Counted from the first letter of the stretch, positions 11,813 to 25,740 are shown. The stretch: DNA of 64,000 nucleotides from Bidens hawaiensis (GCA_021521415.1 JAIQDT010000838.1:62001-126000), one strand, 5' to 3'. The notes: generated by a model not told the origin, from the sequence alone. Numbers and translations: made by a program.

Positions 11813-14800
11813 TGTCACACCCCGACTAGAACAATGCGGAAGCGTAAAACGGGAATGTAACAGACACCTCTAGTATCAACACATTGTTTATAAAGAAACA
11901 TTACAAACTAATTTACAATATATTACATTTCTTTGTTCTATCATTGTTTTACAGTCTAGGTGATACAAACAAAACTAGTTCGTTAACTATGCATTCTTAC
12001 TAATAACGCCCTTGCTTCTATTCACATAGCATCAACCACACACTTCAGGCAAGTAACATATCACCCAATCATTCCGATTTAGGTACACCTGAAAAGCAGT
12101 TTAAAACGGGTCAACTACTAGAGTTGGTGAGTTTCACGAGTTTCAAGAAAACAGTAATGAGTGTTCACAAGTCAACACTTGTAATCATGAAATAAGTATG
12201 TAGTGTATGTAAATGATGTATGTGATGTAATTATGCTAAGCTACAGTGAAGCCTGGACTGTTCGTGCTACGTGCCTCCATTTCCCACGCTCAATCAACCA
12301 CTGTGGCCCCTTTCCGCCCATAACATGCCCCGGTAGCTATGTCTAACACTACATAGCTGGTTCGTAAAAATTATGGTCAGGTGCAAACGGTTTTGGTGTC
12401 TCGGCAAACCGTGCCGGCTCCGTTTGGGTTTGTCAAACCAATAGTACTATTCACAAGCCACCGGCTCGAAGTTAATCACTGTGATCGTGGGGACTTTCGT
12501 GTGTTAGCACTTAGATAATTCACATCATCACATGTTTCAGATAAGTATATAGATATAAGCAAACATGCTTTTCACCCCAAAAGTTCGTAAAACAGTTTAA
12601 AAGTGGGGTCATGAAACTCACGGTTTAGTCGATAATCAGTACCGTATCAGCTCGTGGTTCGTTTGGTCTGCTATCAGTAATCCCTATAATCAATATTATA
12701 ATAATATTAATATTTTAATATTATTATAATCTCAATACTAATCTGGGCTGTATAACTAATCCGGGTGTAGTTGGAACGCCCAAAAAGTGGCAGTAGGCTT
12801 AGGTTGTGATGTTGTTCAATGCCTAATACTTAAAATCGAACTTGGCTCAGACTCCCGATTTCTCAGCTGGGCCAAGTTGTTCGTTTACGCGTTCAGAAAA
12901 CAGTTATGGGAAAATAAGCTTGAGTAAATGTATTGGTTAATAAAATGATTAAATTATAAAGAAAGATCACATACTGGGGTCCCGGATTAGTCACGGGGCC
13001 CGTTTCCGTTTATTCAGTCTGATTTGAGAAGAAACGCGCACAATCCACCCGGATTGTCCAGGTTTCTCATAGAAAAGTTCGTTTTTACTTAATCAGTCCA
13101 AAATATGATTTTTGATCACTCTTGGGGTTCTGATTTTCCCGCAGGTTTACTAGTCGCGAACTTGACGGTTTTTATAAAAACTGAATTTGTTTAATATTCT
13201 GATTAGCATAATTAATTAACCGTTAATCATTAAATTATGAAAATTTAACCACTTATCAATTAAAATATGTAGATTTTTATAAAAATATTTCTGGAATTTA
13301 TTTACTGATTTATTAATTTATAAAAATTCATTTTATCAGCTATATTTCGCCTGAAAATCGTCCGTTTACCCCAAACAATTTCCAAAAATCCAAAAAAATT
13401 CCTAAATACTCAATTCATGTCCCAAAACAACCTGCATCAATTCCAGAATGTAAAAAGCTCGTGCAATATTCTTTTCGGCCCAAATTCGGCTGTAAAAATT
13501 CACACGAACGTAAATAAACAAAACACCTTTAAACTTCTCCAAATGATACAAAAATTCATATGTGATCAAAATACATCAAATATGAGTTTCCAGAAAAATT
13601 TCATAATTTTTGAAGTATTTTAGCTATTTTTCCCAAATAAACGTCCCAATTCGGTAATAAATTCGCCAAATATTCTCGGACGGTCGAAAAATTACCAAAT
13701 TTGAACAGGGACTCACTGACATGATCCCTGATGTCCCTGAAAAATTTCAAGTTCTAAAAATATGCACATCACAACCTTAACCTAAACAGTCCGTAAGCGA
13801 GTGTTTCGGCATTACCTTAGCGGGTTTGGCTCGTTTCCGACCTTTTAATCAAGTTTTCAGGTTCTTGTGCTTCTAAGAAAGCTAGGTACAAGTCCTATAT
13901 CATAAACCAAACAATATTTCATTAACATAACAACCCTTAAGTTAGGGTTTCGGCTAGTGTACAAAAACGAACTTTTGAACCGTAAAAACGTCGTTTCAAC
14001 CCTTTAATCCGTGTTTATGGCCAAAAAAAATTATCAAAACAGGTTCCTTACCATGTGTATGATCAAAACATGTTTATGGACCATTTTTAGGATTTTTACA
14101 CGGTTAGGAATGATTTTTAGTAACCAAGACATGTTTTTATGGTATTAAACAAGTTTAAACAAGTGTAAAAGCTACTTATTTAAGCTCTTACCTTAGGGTT
14201 TTGGAAGTTTTCTGGCTGAAACAGAAGTGGTGTCCAGAGTTTTCCAAGAAATGATGTTAAAAATGGCTTGAATCTAGTTTAAATGTGAAAGAAAAACAAG
14301 GGGGGGCTGCTGATTGTGATCGGACCATCATGGGCCCACCTTGGGCCATTTTGGCCCAAGTTTCTGATTTCTCAAGCCCAAATACGAAAAGCCCGGTCCA
14401 AATTTAGTTCAGGTTCGGTTTTTGGCGCGAAAAACTTATCGGGTGCATTAAACAACGCGAAAACGAGTGTTTTTCGGCTAGTTTTGTGTAAAATTATAAA
14501 AACATACTATATGTTTGTAAAAATCAAAAATATTTCCACGGATCGCTTAAAACATTTCAAATAAGTGTTCGGTAAGTCTTTTTCGGCTTAACGGATGATA
14601 CAATGCTTGGTTTGTAACTATCTTTCGCGTTTAAATCTATAGCGGGTGGTTAAACGAGCATGTTTTCGTTTAACTTGTTTGCTATAAAACTAAGACCATA
14701 TTTCTAATATTTTAGCTTGTATAAATCGTATATCACTTATAAATGGCCCCCCGAGATATCTGGGTCATAACCCGACCCGTTCGGTTGATCGTTCGTTTGT

Positions 14801-14874
14801 TACGCAACAGGCGTTTATTTGCTTAATCGGTAAATACGTACTGAGGTGTACCTTATTTTGGCTCAAATGTCACA
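11813..14874 (-). mobile_element. 3' LTR of a chromodomain-type gypsy element (~3.06 kb)
   Basis: The minus-strand LTR starts TGTGACATTTGAGCC at 14874 and ends GGGGTGTGACA at 11813. It is preceded on the minus strand by a polypurine tract AACGGGGGGAGAA (14875-14887) and by the pol remnant 14913-17192. The LTR length fits the Tekay group of plant chromoviruses. Small reading frames inside (13417, 14316) look like chance. The matching 5' LTR is not recognisable. Confidence 0.7.
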
Positions 14875-14912
14875 TTCTCCCCCCGTTAGAAAATTTCGTC
14901 CCCGAAATTCTA

Positions 14913-17192
14913 TTATTCAACTTTGTCTTTTTTTGGAAACAGGTGCGGGTATTTCTTTTTGAATTCAGATTTCCGCTCCCACGTGAATTCGGGCCCTCTT
15001 TGTGAATTCCACCGAACTTTTGTTGTGTCTTAATTGTTTTATTTTTCCTTCTAATATTTCCACCGGTTCTTCAACGAAATTCAGTTTTTCGTTTATATTT
15101 AAGTCTTTTAATGGCACGATTTCGGTTTCGTCAGTAAGACACTTTTTCAGGTTCGAAACATGAAAGACATCGTGAATAGAGCTAAACTCCACAAGAAGTT
15201 TCAGTCGGTAAGCTACCAGACCTATCTTAGAAATGATTTCATATGGCCCAATGTATCGCGGGGCTAGTTTACCGGTTTTTCCAAATCGAATGACGCCTTT
15301 CCACGGGGATACTTTGAGAAAAACTTTGTCGCCTATTTCAAAGGATAACGGCTTTCTACGAACATCAGCGTAGCTTTTCTGTCGATCTCGGGCGATTTTC
15401 AATTTGCTTGTGATTTTACGGATTTTGTCAGTGGTTTCTTGAATCAAGTCAGATCGTGTAATTTGGGTATCCCCAACCTCAGTCCAACACAAGGGTGATC
15501 TACATTTCCGTCCGTACAGCGCTTCATACGGTGCCGCTTGAATGCTACTGTGATAGCTGTTATTGTATGAGAATTCAACTAGTGGAAGATGTTGATCCCA
15601 ATTTCCACCAAAGTCTAGTACACAAGCGCGAAGCAGATCTTCTAAGGTTTGAATGGTTCGTTCAGATTGACCGTCAGTTTGGGGATGGTAGGCGGTACTT
15701 AGGTCAATTCGGGTTCCCAAAGCTTCTTGTACGGCTTGCCAGAAACGAGAGGTGAAATGGCTATCGCGATCAGAAATAATTGAAACGGGTACGCCGTGTC
15801 GGGATACGATTTCATTGATGTAGATGTGAGCAAGTTTTTCGGTTGTGAACGTGGTTCGGATTGGAAGGAAGTATGCGGATATGGTTAGTCGGTCAACTAT
15901 TACCCATATTGCATCGTTTCCTCTGGAGGTTTTTGGGAGATGTGTTACAAAATCCATGGTAATCTGTTCCCATTTCCATTGTGGTATTTCCGGTTGGTGC
16001 AACATTCCCGAAGGTTTTTGATATTCAGCCTTAACTCTCGCACACGTTAAACATTTACTGACGTACGTGGCTATATCCTTCTTCATACCGGGCCACCAAT
16101 AATACTCCTTCAAGTCCTTGTACATCTTATCCATTCCAGGATGAATGGAGTATTTGGACTTATGGGCTTCGTCCATGATCAAGCCACGCAGATTACTGAA
16201 AGTGGGAATCCAAACTCGATTTTTGTAGTATAGAATTTTGTCAGTTCTTTCTTCAAAGTTTTGTTCGGTTCCATGCAAGTTTTCATTTCCCAAGTGATCT
16301 CCTTTCAGAGCTTCGTTTTGAGCAATACGAATTTGCTCGGCGAGGCTGGTTTGGACGATCATTCCAAGTGCTCGGACCCGTAGTGGTTTGATTCTGTCCT
16401 TTCTACTCAAAGCATCTGCCACTATATTAGCCTTGCCCGGGTGGTATCGAATCTCACAGTCGTAATCATTCAACAATTCTATCCATCTTCTCTGCCTCAT
16501 ATTTAGTTCTTTCTGGTCGAAAATATGCTGTAGGCTTTTGTGGTCGGTGTATACCGTACACTTGGTGCCATACAAATAGTGCCTCCAGATCTTGAGTGCA
16601 AAAATAACCGCGCCTAATTCCAAATCATGGGTGGTATAATTCTTCTCGTGCACTTTTAATTGTCGAGAAGAGAAGCGTATGCTATGACTTTGTTTCTTTG
16701 CATAAGTACGCACCCTAAACCTTTCCGGGACGCATCACAATAAACTACCAGATCATCAGTTCCCTCTGGAAGACTCAGTATCGGGGCTTGGCATAGTTTC
16801 TGTTTCAGCAATTGAAAAGCTGCTTCTTGTTCTTCTCCCCAAACGTAAGCACGATCTTTTTGAGTCAAAAGAGTTAAAGGTTGGGCTATGCTGGAAAAAT
16901 TAGCAATAAAACGCCGATAATACCCAGCTAAACCCAAAAATTGGCGGATCTCTTTTGGTGATTTTGGGGCTTGCCAGTTTTTTATGGCTTCAATCTTGCT
17001 CGGGTCTACATGGATACCGTGTCAATTAACAACGTGTCCTAGAAATTGTACTTCTTGTAGCCAAAATTCACATTTTGACAGCTTGGCATACAACCTTTCC
17101 TGCTTCAACAGCTCCAAGATAGTTCGTAAATGCTACTCGTGTTCCTCCTTGGTTTTCGAATATATCAAAATGTCATCAATAAACACCTTCTG
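14913..17192 (-). pseudogene. Ty3/gypsy chromovirus pol remnant (RT end, RNase H, integrase, chromodomain)
   Basis: Read from 17192 down: the RT active-site segment V-F-I-D-D-I-L-I-Y-S-K; an in-frame stop; the RT thumb ([14 protein letters not shown]); RNase H ([13 protein letters not shown], then [13 protein letters not shown] after a frame change near 16700); a linker ([10 protein letters not shown]); an H-H-C-C integrase finger ([13 protein letters not shown] ... CLTCARVK); integrase core residues in [22 protein letters not shown] and [13 protein letters not shown]; a [10 protein letters not shown] segment; and a chromodomain whose second half ([16 protein letters not shown]) is in another frame near 15020. 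Gag, protease and the first half of RT are missing. The element is dead. Confidence 0.9.
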
Positions 17193-17209
17193 GTTACTAC
17201 AAAAACATG

Positions 17210-18300
17210 TCAAACTCCCACGCTTTAAGGTGCGGGTGTAAAAATCAAAACTCTTAAAGAATTTCTCAAACTAAAAACAATCTACTAAATTTACTGAATA
17301 AAGGAATTTAAAATATTTTGAGACTAAGGATAGCCTCGGAGTTTGTGTGCACAATATTAAAATAATAAAACAAATAAATAATTTAAGTAAGCTGTAAACA
17401 TATAATAATAATAAGCACATAAGGCAATCAAATAGGCATATATAGGGTCCTAAGCATATTACTAGGACATTTCTAATGACTTATCTTATAACCTTCGGCT
17501 CTGATACCAATCTGTCACACCCCAACCTAAAGCGGAAATACCGGGGTGCGAACCGTTGGTTCACAGCTTATAAGGTACTATCACACAATATAAAATATGA
17601 CAATATCTAATTAATTAATTTATTTCAAACTTTCAAATAAGTGCATAAGTTCTCAACATGACAATAATAATCCAAATTAAACAGATAATCCCAAAACGAA
17701 ATAAAAACGTAACTATTCTTTATTTTTAATATCTAATGGTCTCTCTATGTGTTCTTTACCTTAGCTTCAAACCAATTGATAACCTACATATGCGTACAAA
17801 ATAAACTAGATTTGTCAACACGAGGTTGAGTGAGATAATCACCAGTTTTGACACTAATAATAATATATAATAAATGAGTAAACAAAATAATGTGAGTATA
17901 AATCAATCCATGAGCAAATAGTTGTTTCAGTTAACCGTTGCTTTTCGAATTGGGCATTGGCTACTATGACTAGCTTATATAAATGCATGTGTCGTTTGAC
18001 CATTGCCATGTGAATCGGGCTTTGGCTACTAAGACGGCGTATGATCATACTTAATGTAATTATGATGAACCTCTTAGAATGCGATAAAGTAAACAGTTAA
18101 GCAAATAGCAATTAGCATTTAATTGATAACACACAAGATTTACGTTTGCTAGTTGAGTATATATAATGTAAAAATATGAGATAATACGCATATGTCCCCA
18201 AAATCATTGAAAAATAGTAAAATATGAGGGGAATGATCTCTCACCTTATTACTTAGGCGAGTTTGCAATATAATAAGAATAAAAAGATATTAAAACAATT
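17210..18300 (-). mobile_element. LTR end and leader of a second gypsy family
   Basis: The leader (17210-17497) and LTR (from 17513 rightward) match the plus-strand element at 54529-57000: ...TTAGGTTGGGGTGTGACA, the primer site, CTCCGAGGCTAT, TCTCAAAATATTT, and in the LTR GTCTTRGTAGCCAWAGCCCGATT. The leader breaks at about 17200 against the pol of the other family. The LTR outer end is not found and similarity fades by ~18300. Confidence 0.6.
17498..17509 (-). other. tRNA-Met primer-binding site
   Basis: The minus strand reads TGGTATCAGAGC just inside an LTR end (GGGGTGTGACA at 17513). This is the initiator-Met site used by many plant LTR elements. It belongs to a different family from the LTR at 11813. 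Confidence 0.8.
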
Positions 18301-19330
18301 GAATCGTCCTTTAACGCGCCATCTGAGATAAACCGAACAGACCTGAAACTTTGAGATAACAAACTACAGTTAAAACCGAGAACATAGCCGTTGGCCATGT
18401 GACTACCCTGCCCTCCCTGGCCATGCGGCGCGGTGTGATCAAGGGGATGGGGGGTTTCCAGCTTGGTAAGTTTAGTCCTTGTACTTGATAAAGTGTAAAT
18501 TTTTGATTCTTTTGAAGTTTTTGTAACATTCGTTATTTTTAAAACCCAAATCCCGACCTAGTTTGGGAATGAATTTTCTCCGTCTATAAAATCTTGCGTT
18601 TAATCAATTCATTTATTATCAAATTCTTAATTTATGTGAGTTTTATATTAAATTAATATTTAACTATGTGGATATTTCATAAATGAACCCTAACTAAACA
18701 TAAACCTAGTTTTACACCCACCATCTAAACATAAGGAGTAAATTGCAAAATAATCAACTTCCAAATACTTTCCCTCTCTTCTCCTCCATCGACGGCATCT
18801 AACACCCCCCCCCCCCCCCTCTTTTTCTTGCTCCTCAATTCATGGATTAAACATGGAAATTGATCATACCAAATCATTCTTGATCCTTAACGCGTCTACC
18901 GACACTCTAATCTTGGTAAACAATGATGAATTGACAGCGAATTTCATTAAATACGAACCGCGAGTATATTGACCTCAAAACTATATAAAATCAAGTCTAT
19001 AATCCAATTAAATCATAACACACCGTCCTCACATCGTCACGAAGCAAAACCCCCTGTCTATTGCAACCCAAGTGCCGTCCTCGATCCTGATTGAATTCGT
19101 TTGTTGGCCGTAAGAACCCTAGGCGCCGTAGACCACCATTACGAACCTGTTTACAGTAATCATTTTGGGTTTCCAAGTCGTTTTTGTGTCAGTAATCAAA
19201 GCCCTCTATCAATTTTGATTGACAGAGGGCAATTAATTATCAATTGGAAAAATCAAACTTCTAGGGTTTATATGATTTGGGGATAGTTGAGGGTTCTGCT
19301 TACATTTTAGTGTTTCATCTCAGTTACAAG
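18301..19330. other. Unassigned LTR-like DNA with poly-C tract
   Basis: The words TTTAGTCCTTGTACTTG and TGTAACATTCGTTATTTTT suggest retroelement debris. A run of 15 C lies at 18805-18819. Minus-strand frame 18311-18529 has no recognisable domain. Confidence 0.3.
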
Positions 19331-19336
19331 TTAACA

Positions 19337-19470
19337 CACCAGTCCAGTTGGCTAGTGTGTGTTGTGTTAAAACATAAAGCAGCCCAGAGACCCGGGTTCG
19401 AGTCCCTGGGTGCTCATTTTTGGTTTTATTTACTTTTTTTTCTTTTCTTTCTTTGTCCAAACATTTTTTT
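19337..19470 (+). mobile_element. tRNA-derived SINE
   Basis: A pol III B box GGTTCGAGTCC (19395-19405) lies ~40 nt after an A-box-like CAGTTGGCTAGTG. A TGGGTGCTC body and T-rich tail follow. There is no cloverleaf, so it is not a tRNA gene. Confidence 0.6.
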
Positions 19471-20372
19471 TTTTAAATAATAATCATAATTTTTATATTT
19501 AAGAACTTGGTAAATCATTCGTCCCAAAGACTCGTCAAACCTTTATGTTTAAATTTGCCTAACGTTTTTTTTATATATTTACTTAACTTTTATAGACCCT
19601 TAATTTCATTTTATTATTATCCACAAAATTACCCCCTTTAACTTGTTAGTTTTAATACTCGCTCTTATATATATGAACTCGTAACTAAACATATTTATTT
19701 TATTTTTTTATATTATTATTATTATTATTGGTACATTTTTTGTATTATTATGTATGACATTATTATATATTGCAAATTAAAATCGAATTTGGTTAAATAT
19801 TTCAATTCCATTTTTAGGTTTATATTTTCACATGTAAATTACATTAAACGTTATTTGTTTTATAAGGAATTGTTCAATTTTAAAATATATAATCTTTATT
19901 TTTGGCATATGCATATATACTGGATCGATAGTGTTATAAAGTAACGGGTAATTAAGTTGTAATAACAAAAAAATTTTATTTGGAGCATCACAAACTGACA
20001 AAGTAGGAATGTAGTGGGTATTACGAAAACGATACGATATTAACAGGCTTAAATAACGGGAGAGATAAGGGTCTCAATGAAGACTTCGCTGGTAAACCAA
20101 TTAATTTAGTAGGCACGCCCTAACGGTTTGTTAATGGCCACAATCTCATATAGTTTTGTTGTGCTAGGAATAGCAAACAGTTTTCAGTTTGTAATGTAGT
20201 AGGTAATGGGGATCCACGAGTGCAAGGATATTGGTGGGATTGCAGGGGTTGTGAGCATAGGGATCCACTTATCTCAGAGTAAGGACTATAGATTATATGA
20301 TATGTTGCGGCTTCCCTGAGTTAGGAGCATATGCAAGGAGTTGTCAATGTTTCCCAAATGGGTCCTAAAAGT
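19471..20372. other. AT-rich DNA without recognisable gene
   Basis: TTA repeats at about 19711-19731 and a less AT-rich part from ~20000. No domain or repeat I can name. Confidence 0.4.
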
Positions 20373-20815
20373 TTATTTTGATGGAACATGAGGGAAGACT
20401 ATATCTTTAACCTGTTCTGTTATCGTGTGAAATTTAATAAGTTCATAAACATAGACCAAGTCTCCGAAACGACGAAGGGCAATACATTTTGACATAGAGT
20501 CCCATTCCACACGGAAGTCATTCTTACATATTCCCTTTTTGTGTTTAAGGGTATTTGTGTCCATGTTGTTTGTGTTGAATAAATGTGTCCCATAATGAAA
20601 CATATTACACAGTTAATATGCAAAACTCTGTAGTCATTTGATGGGTCATTGTATAATCTCAAAGGGTCTGTGATGGTGTTATAAAGGCCATAATATTCAT
20701 TTGTTGGTAGGGGTTTGTATGTCATGGTTCTGGGGTTCCTGAGAACCAACTCCTTGGTTTGTTGCAACATATGACATAGCAGGTCATCCAAGTGTGCAAG
20801 TATATTGGTGGCCAT
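20373..20815 (-). pseudogene. Unidentified frameshifted ORF pair
   Basis: I do not recognise this. One minus-strand frame runs 20815-20420 (131 residues from ATG: MATNILAHLDDLLCHMLQQ...) and another overlaps it at 20603-20373 (MFHYGTHLFNTNNMDTN...). The apparent protein-like content moves from the first frame to the second near 20600, as if a single frame had shifted. The region is less AT-rich than its surroundings. No membrane segment or known motif is seen. Either a decayed gene fragment or chance. Confidence 0.3.
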
Positions 20816-20833
20816 GATGAGTGGTTGGATGGG

Positions 20834-20957
20834 CTCTAACTCATATCACTTTCCATTTTTTCTTTTGTTTTTTTTTGGTCTTAGGACTTGTCTTGAGCAC
20901 TCAAAATCTCGAAGATGGCCTTACTTCCAAGTAAAAGAAAAGTGATATGAGTTAGAG
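20834..20957. repeat. 19-bp perfect inverted repeat, 86-nt loop
   Basis: CTCTAACTCATATCACTTT at 20834-20852 is exactly complementary to 20939-20957. It starts 19 bp upstream of the ORF pair at 20373-20815. It could be a small MITE or a fold-back precursor. Confidence 0.7.
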
Positions 20958-23900
20958 TGTATTTTCTCATGTGACTCGTACCTAGAGGAGTATTTCAGTT
21001 TGTCAAGCGCAGTTGTGTTAAACAAACCAAGTTTCATATCTGCATTGATCGTTGACTATAATGATGTATCAGGTAGCACGTTATGCAAAAATTTGATATT
21101 TACATTGACAAGTAAGCTAGCAGGTTCTTGAACAATCTTTGCAAAGCTTTTGGGGAAAAGTCGTTCATATTAGTTTCCTCAACAAAGGTTACCATTATTG
21201 TAGGAATAAGTGAAGAAGAAAAAACTTGAATTCAAGCATGATGCTCTTCCTATTTCATTTATTAAATAATATTTTAATCAAATTCCATAATTTGAGAATT
21301 TACAAAATACAGACAAAAAGTATAGCTGATCCCAAGCCGACTAATTTTTACCTCCATATACCATAGCCCGCGAGCTCGGTCAGTAGTGTTTTGGTTCGTT
21401 ATGTTGCCCACATTACTTGCGTGTTGCAGTAGGACTTTTGTTTACATATAGTAAATGTCTAAAGTATTGTTCTCATCCATATTTGTCGTTTAAACAAAAG
21501 ATGCAGTGTTAATGTGGGACTTTTGTCTACATATGACATATATGAACACATATATATTCAAATTTAGTTGTCCGGTACAGTTTTATATATTTGGTTTTGA
21601 GTGTCAACCGTTCACTATGGTTTGCAACTTTTAGACCAACCAACCAAAATTTTAGATTGATAACCGGTCACGAAACCAAACCGAGAGCCGGCTTGACGGT
21701 CTTGAACCGAATCATGAACAGCTATATTTTGCGGTGGCTATTCCACAGACCCACTACCACACCATCTTATTAAGTTGATTAAAGAAAACCTAACTAATTT
21801 ACAACAAAACTAATTTTATAAACTTTTAAAGCCTGGAGTAATTAAATTATGAAGCCCAAAGTAGTAATGAACTAATGAATCGTTCAACGAGATTTTGAAA
21901 ATAAAAATAAATAAAATCCTTTTTAAATATGCAACAGTTCAATTGGCATGATACATAACCAGTCGATTAAAAAGGAGGTTGAACAGTACTCAACCAGACC
22001 GATTCGTGGTCCACCTTGACCGAACTTGCCTAAGAACAGTGTTGTATTGGTAATACTTTTACGATTAGTGAGATTAAAAATGCGACCTTTTTCTGCTCCG
22101 ACATGATAATGTGACATTGCAGCATGAAGCATTCCAAATCTAATTTGACATTAAAAAATAATGTTGGTCAGAGTTGATTACTGACATCATATTTTCATGT
22201 TATAGTTTTTCTTTGGTAGTAGTAATATTCACAGCAAATGTACATTAACAACGTGCAGTTGCACATGTTGTAGTGATACGAAATGCTTCTTCTACCAACA
22301 CTACCGTAGGTTAAAAATTTAAGTGATCTTATATCAACGTGAAATAAACAAAGGAAAACATATTTGTATGCAGAAAATCCATGGCCAGCAAGTTGACCAT
22401 AAAAGTCAACATCTATATATGCAGGAGGTATTGCTAAAAGTATTAAGGAAAACAACAGTTCCCATTTAGCAACATGTGTCAATTAATCAGAAAAACCAAA
22501 TTTAAACCCAAAAGCTATAGTTGACCAAAGAAGTCAAGAACTTCACCCTGAAAAACTTGAAATAGAGTGAGCAAGTCCTCTTTTTATCTGGGTCATCCGT
22601 TGCAAATTTAACTGTAACGATGATGAAATTCATGAATTGAAACCTCTGAATAAAAAACAACATGAACTAGTTGAGATATGTATACAACAAATATGCAAAG
22701 CTGCCACTAAACCTGTCATGTCGCGCCACCAGTCCGTCATACCGTTTGGTGCCGCTGACCTGTCGCTTACTGTCGTTGCCACTGCTGCTGTAATGCACCA
22801 CCGCCACCGCCCGTTTGTTCTGTTCGTCAACTAACACTCGCTCGTTGTACCTCGGTGTCTCAGCCGGTTATTCATTAACCGAGGTATATATTATCTCATC
22901 GGTAGTTAATAATATATTGTTTAATATTACCGTGCTCGTATGGTTTTGTAACCGGATCCTGTCGGGGTTTAGTTTCGGTGCCGATTACTCGTTTTATTCC
23001 GCTGCGCATTTTTTAATTAATAAGATTAATTATTATTTTTCATGTTTATTAAACCGGTTTTAATAAATAAAATTTTGACTGATCACCATGAAGCCTATCA
23101 CATCAGTCCTCATTTCTCCTTCCATTGCAAATTGCGTCACCAAAACTACACCTGCAAACACCACCACATCAACTATCCCAGCAACCTTAGCTGTTTTCAC
23201 CTGAGTCACATAATCGAACTAAGTGTTAAAAACTAATATAGAGAGACTAGTGCCTTTGATAATAATTTAAATTCTCGTAGATTATAGAATGAACTCATAT
23301 AAACATGTCAAATAATTAAATACTATAAAAACGCTAAAATTTTTATAAGTACTCCTAAGTAAATTAAATCGATTCACATATAATTATCGGTGAGTGATTA
23401 CACATTATAGTGATTACACTTTATACAAAAAGTAAAAACAAAATATTATATACTATAGAAAATTTCCTTAATTTGGTATGTTAAATGATATGTACGTTAA
23501 CATGTGAGTTTGTTCAATACGAATGAATCAAAGCACGTATGAATTCAATTCATACCATATTTTACGCTATTTAGATTTTTTTTAAAACCTTATAGGCACG
23601 TATATATTCACTTAATTACATCTACAATAATTTTCATACTAAATTAGATAAAATATTATTTAATTACATTTAGGGAACATTTTTCGATGTAAAAAAATAT
23701 GATCTCTTTGTTAGGTATAGAGTAATGGAATAGACAAAGAAATAAAATGAACGAGTTATTGCTAGATGTATTGAGATGTTTGGTTACCATATATGAATGA
23801 AAGGAGTTAGCACTTGATGCATTCTATTTATGTAATAATAATTTTTTAAAATGGCAAAATTGTCTTTTGAAACCACTAATAATAAGCACGGTATTTAATA

Positions 23901-25740
23901 AAGCATATTTAATTTTGTACATTAAGTAATACAGATGTAAATGTCTGACTAATAAGAGTATTCCAAGCCATCGTTTAAAATTATGTGAGAAAAGTTTGTA
24001 AGTTATAGGGTGAAGTTTTGAGTGGTTGTTAGAGTAAGTTATAGGATGAAGAGAGAAAAAGTAGTGATTTTTTGTAACTGTGTGAAAACTTTGTTTGCCC
24101 CTATTTATTTTTTAATATTTGTTAAATTGGTTGCAAGTATATGAGAGAGAAAGCTGTAATGATAAAGATATAAAAAATATTATTTAATTAAACAGAAGAA
24201 AGAAATATAGTGTGTTGTAGTGTAATTATTAAGATTTTAATGGGAGACGGGCTAAGAATGTTGTAAGAGGTATAACTCATAAGACATTTGGGCAATCTTG
24301 TACTATCATTAAAATGTTTGACTAATTAAAATATAGTATTTTAATGTCTCTAAACTTAACTATTAAAAGATTTTATGAAAGATTAGAAAGTGTCTTTTTC
24401 TTACCAATTTAAAAATAACCTTTTATAATACTTAATAACATAATAATTAAGAGGATACCAAATACAATTGAAAAGCCCATAAGTCCATAACTCTTAGAAT
24501 TTTGAATGGTCGCAATGAAGTAGAACAAACAGAAACATCAATCATTGGTATACAATTGTCAATTAGTCAGAGTTATTAATTCAACCAAATGTAGTAACCA
24601 ATGCTTTCTAATCATTTGATAGTTTTATTTGTAGCCACAATATATCTCTATGTTTTATATTTCCTAAAAAATGAAGACACATATGTCATGAGCCACTTAA
24701 TTATCAACGAATTTTGTTTTCTAACCAAAAAGTTAAGTTGACATATATATAAAGGCTGAAACATGTCTCCAAAATTTATCTACTTATATGCATTTAAATA
24801 ATTATAGGCTAGGGACCATTAATTAATATATGAAAATAAATAAATTAATAAATAAATAACTCACTCTTGTTGTTGGAGATGCATAAATGAGGAACAATGA
24901 AATATAAGTAATCTCTACAACTACGCCAAAGCCATTCACAGTTGCCACCAAGTAACTCCCTGGTTTTGTAAGAAATCTAACATTTCTTAATAACATGGCG
25001 GTGGTCCGTTGGTTCTTTAGTCGATCCCTTTTCAACCATTTATGTTAAGTGAGTTATTAGTTTTATTGGTTATTGTACTTTTGCATTACTTCTTATTTCT
25101 TATTTGGGATTGCTTGATTATGTTATGATTTGTACACTCTTCTTTGAAGTTTTCGGGTTGTTTGGAAACATTGCAAATTCAGAATTGGGATTGTCGAGTT
25201 TTGTCCAAAATCATGATTATGTCGGTTTTCTTATCTCTTTTAGTCGCAAGCGATGATGAGCTGCACTTTTTGTGCGGGTCTGTTGTCTTTTTACAAATTG
25301 AACTACAATTTGTGCTAATATGTTGTGACTTTGAAAGAATGTTATCGTCATTCAACTGTAGCTTCTTGAATAATTTGAAGGAATTGACTTTGACTTGGAA
25401 GTGATGTGTTGTGATTCTGTCTCTTTAGATCGGTTTTTGGCTATGATGATGTTCGGTTTTTGGCGTAGCCATGTATGTTGCCGCCATGATACCGACCTGA
25501 GCCTTGAGTTTTTTTAATTGCAAACTATCGCTTTTACTATTGATGATATCATGGCAAGGTAAATGGTAGTTGCTCGACATGTTTCGACAAAGAGAAGTGC
25601 ATGCTAAATTGTTTCAATTAAAGTAAAATGTCATGACAACTTACTACTAAAACTATGAAAAAAACACACATCTGCAAATGGGTTATTTTGCATATATTTG
25701 TTTGGGGTTTATTCATCGTCTATGAGTTTTAGCATGTCAA
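20958..25740. other. Long anonymous AT-rich stretch
   Basis: 4.8 kb with no exon chain, element ends or RNA gene that I can support. Short frames (22195-22482, 22815-23063, 25144-25404) have no motif. Some GC-richer islands (21600-21770, 22700-22990) look like old repeat remnants. Confidence 0.4.

Noticed and set aside
14316..14564. 82-residue ORF
   Set aside because: Lies inside the noncoding 3-kb LTR and has no domain.
19385..19415. tRNA gene
   Set aside because: A B box and short stem are present, but no full cloverleaf or anticodon arm; fits a tRNA-derived SINE.
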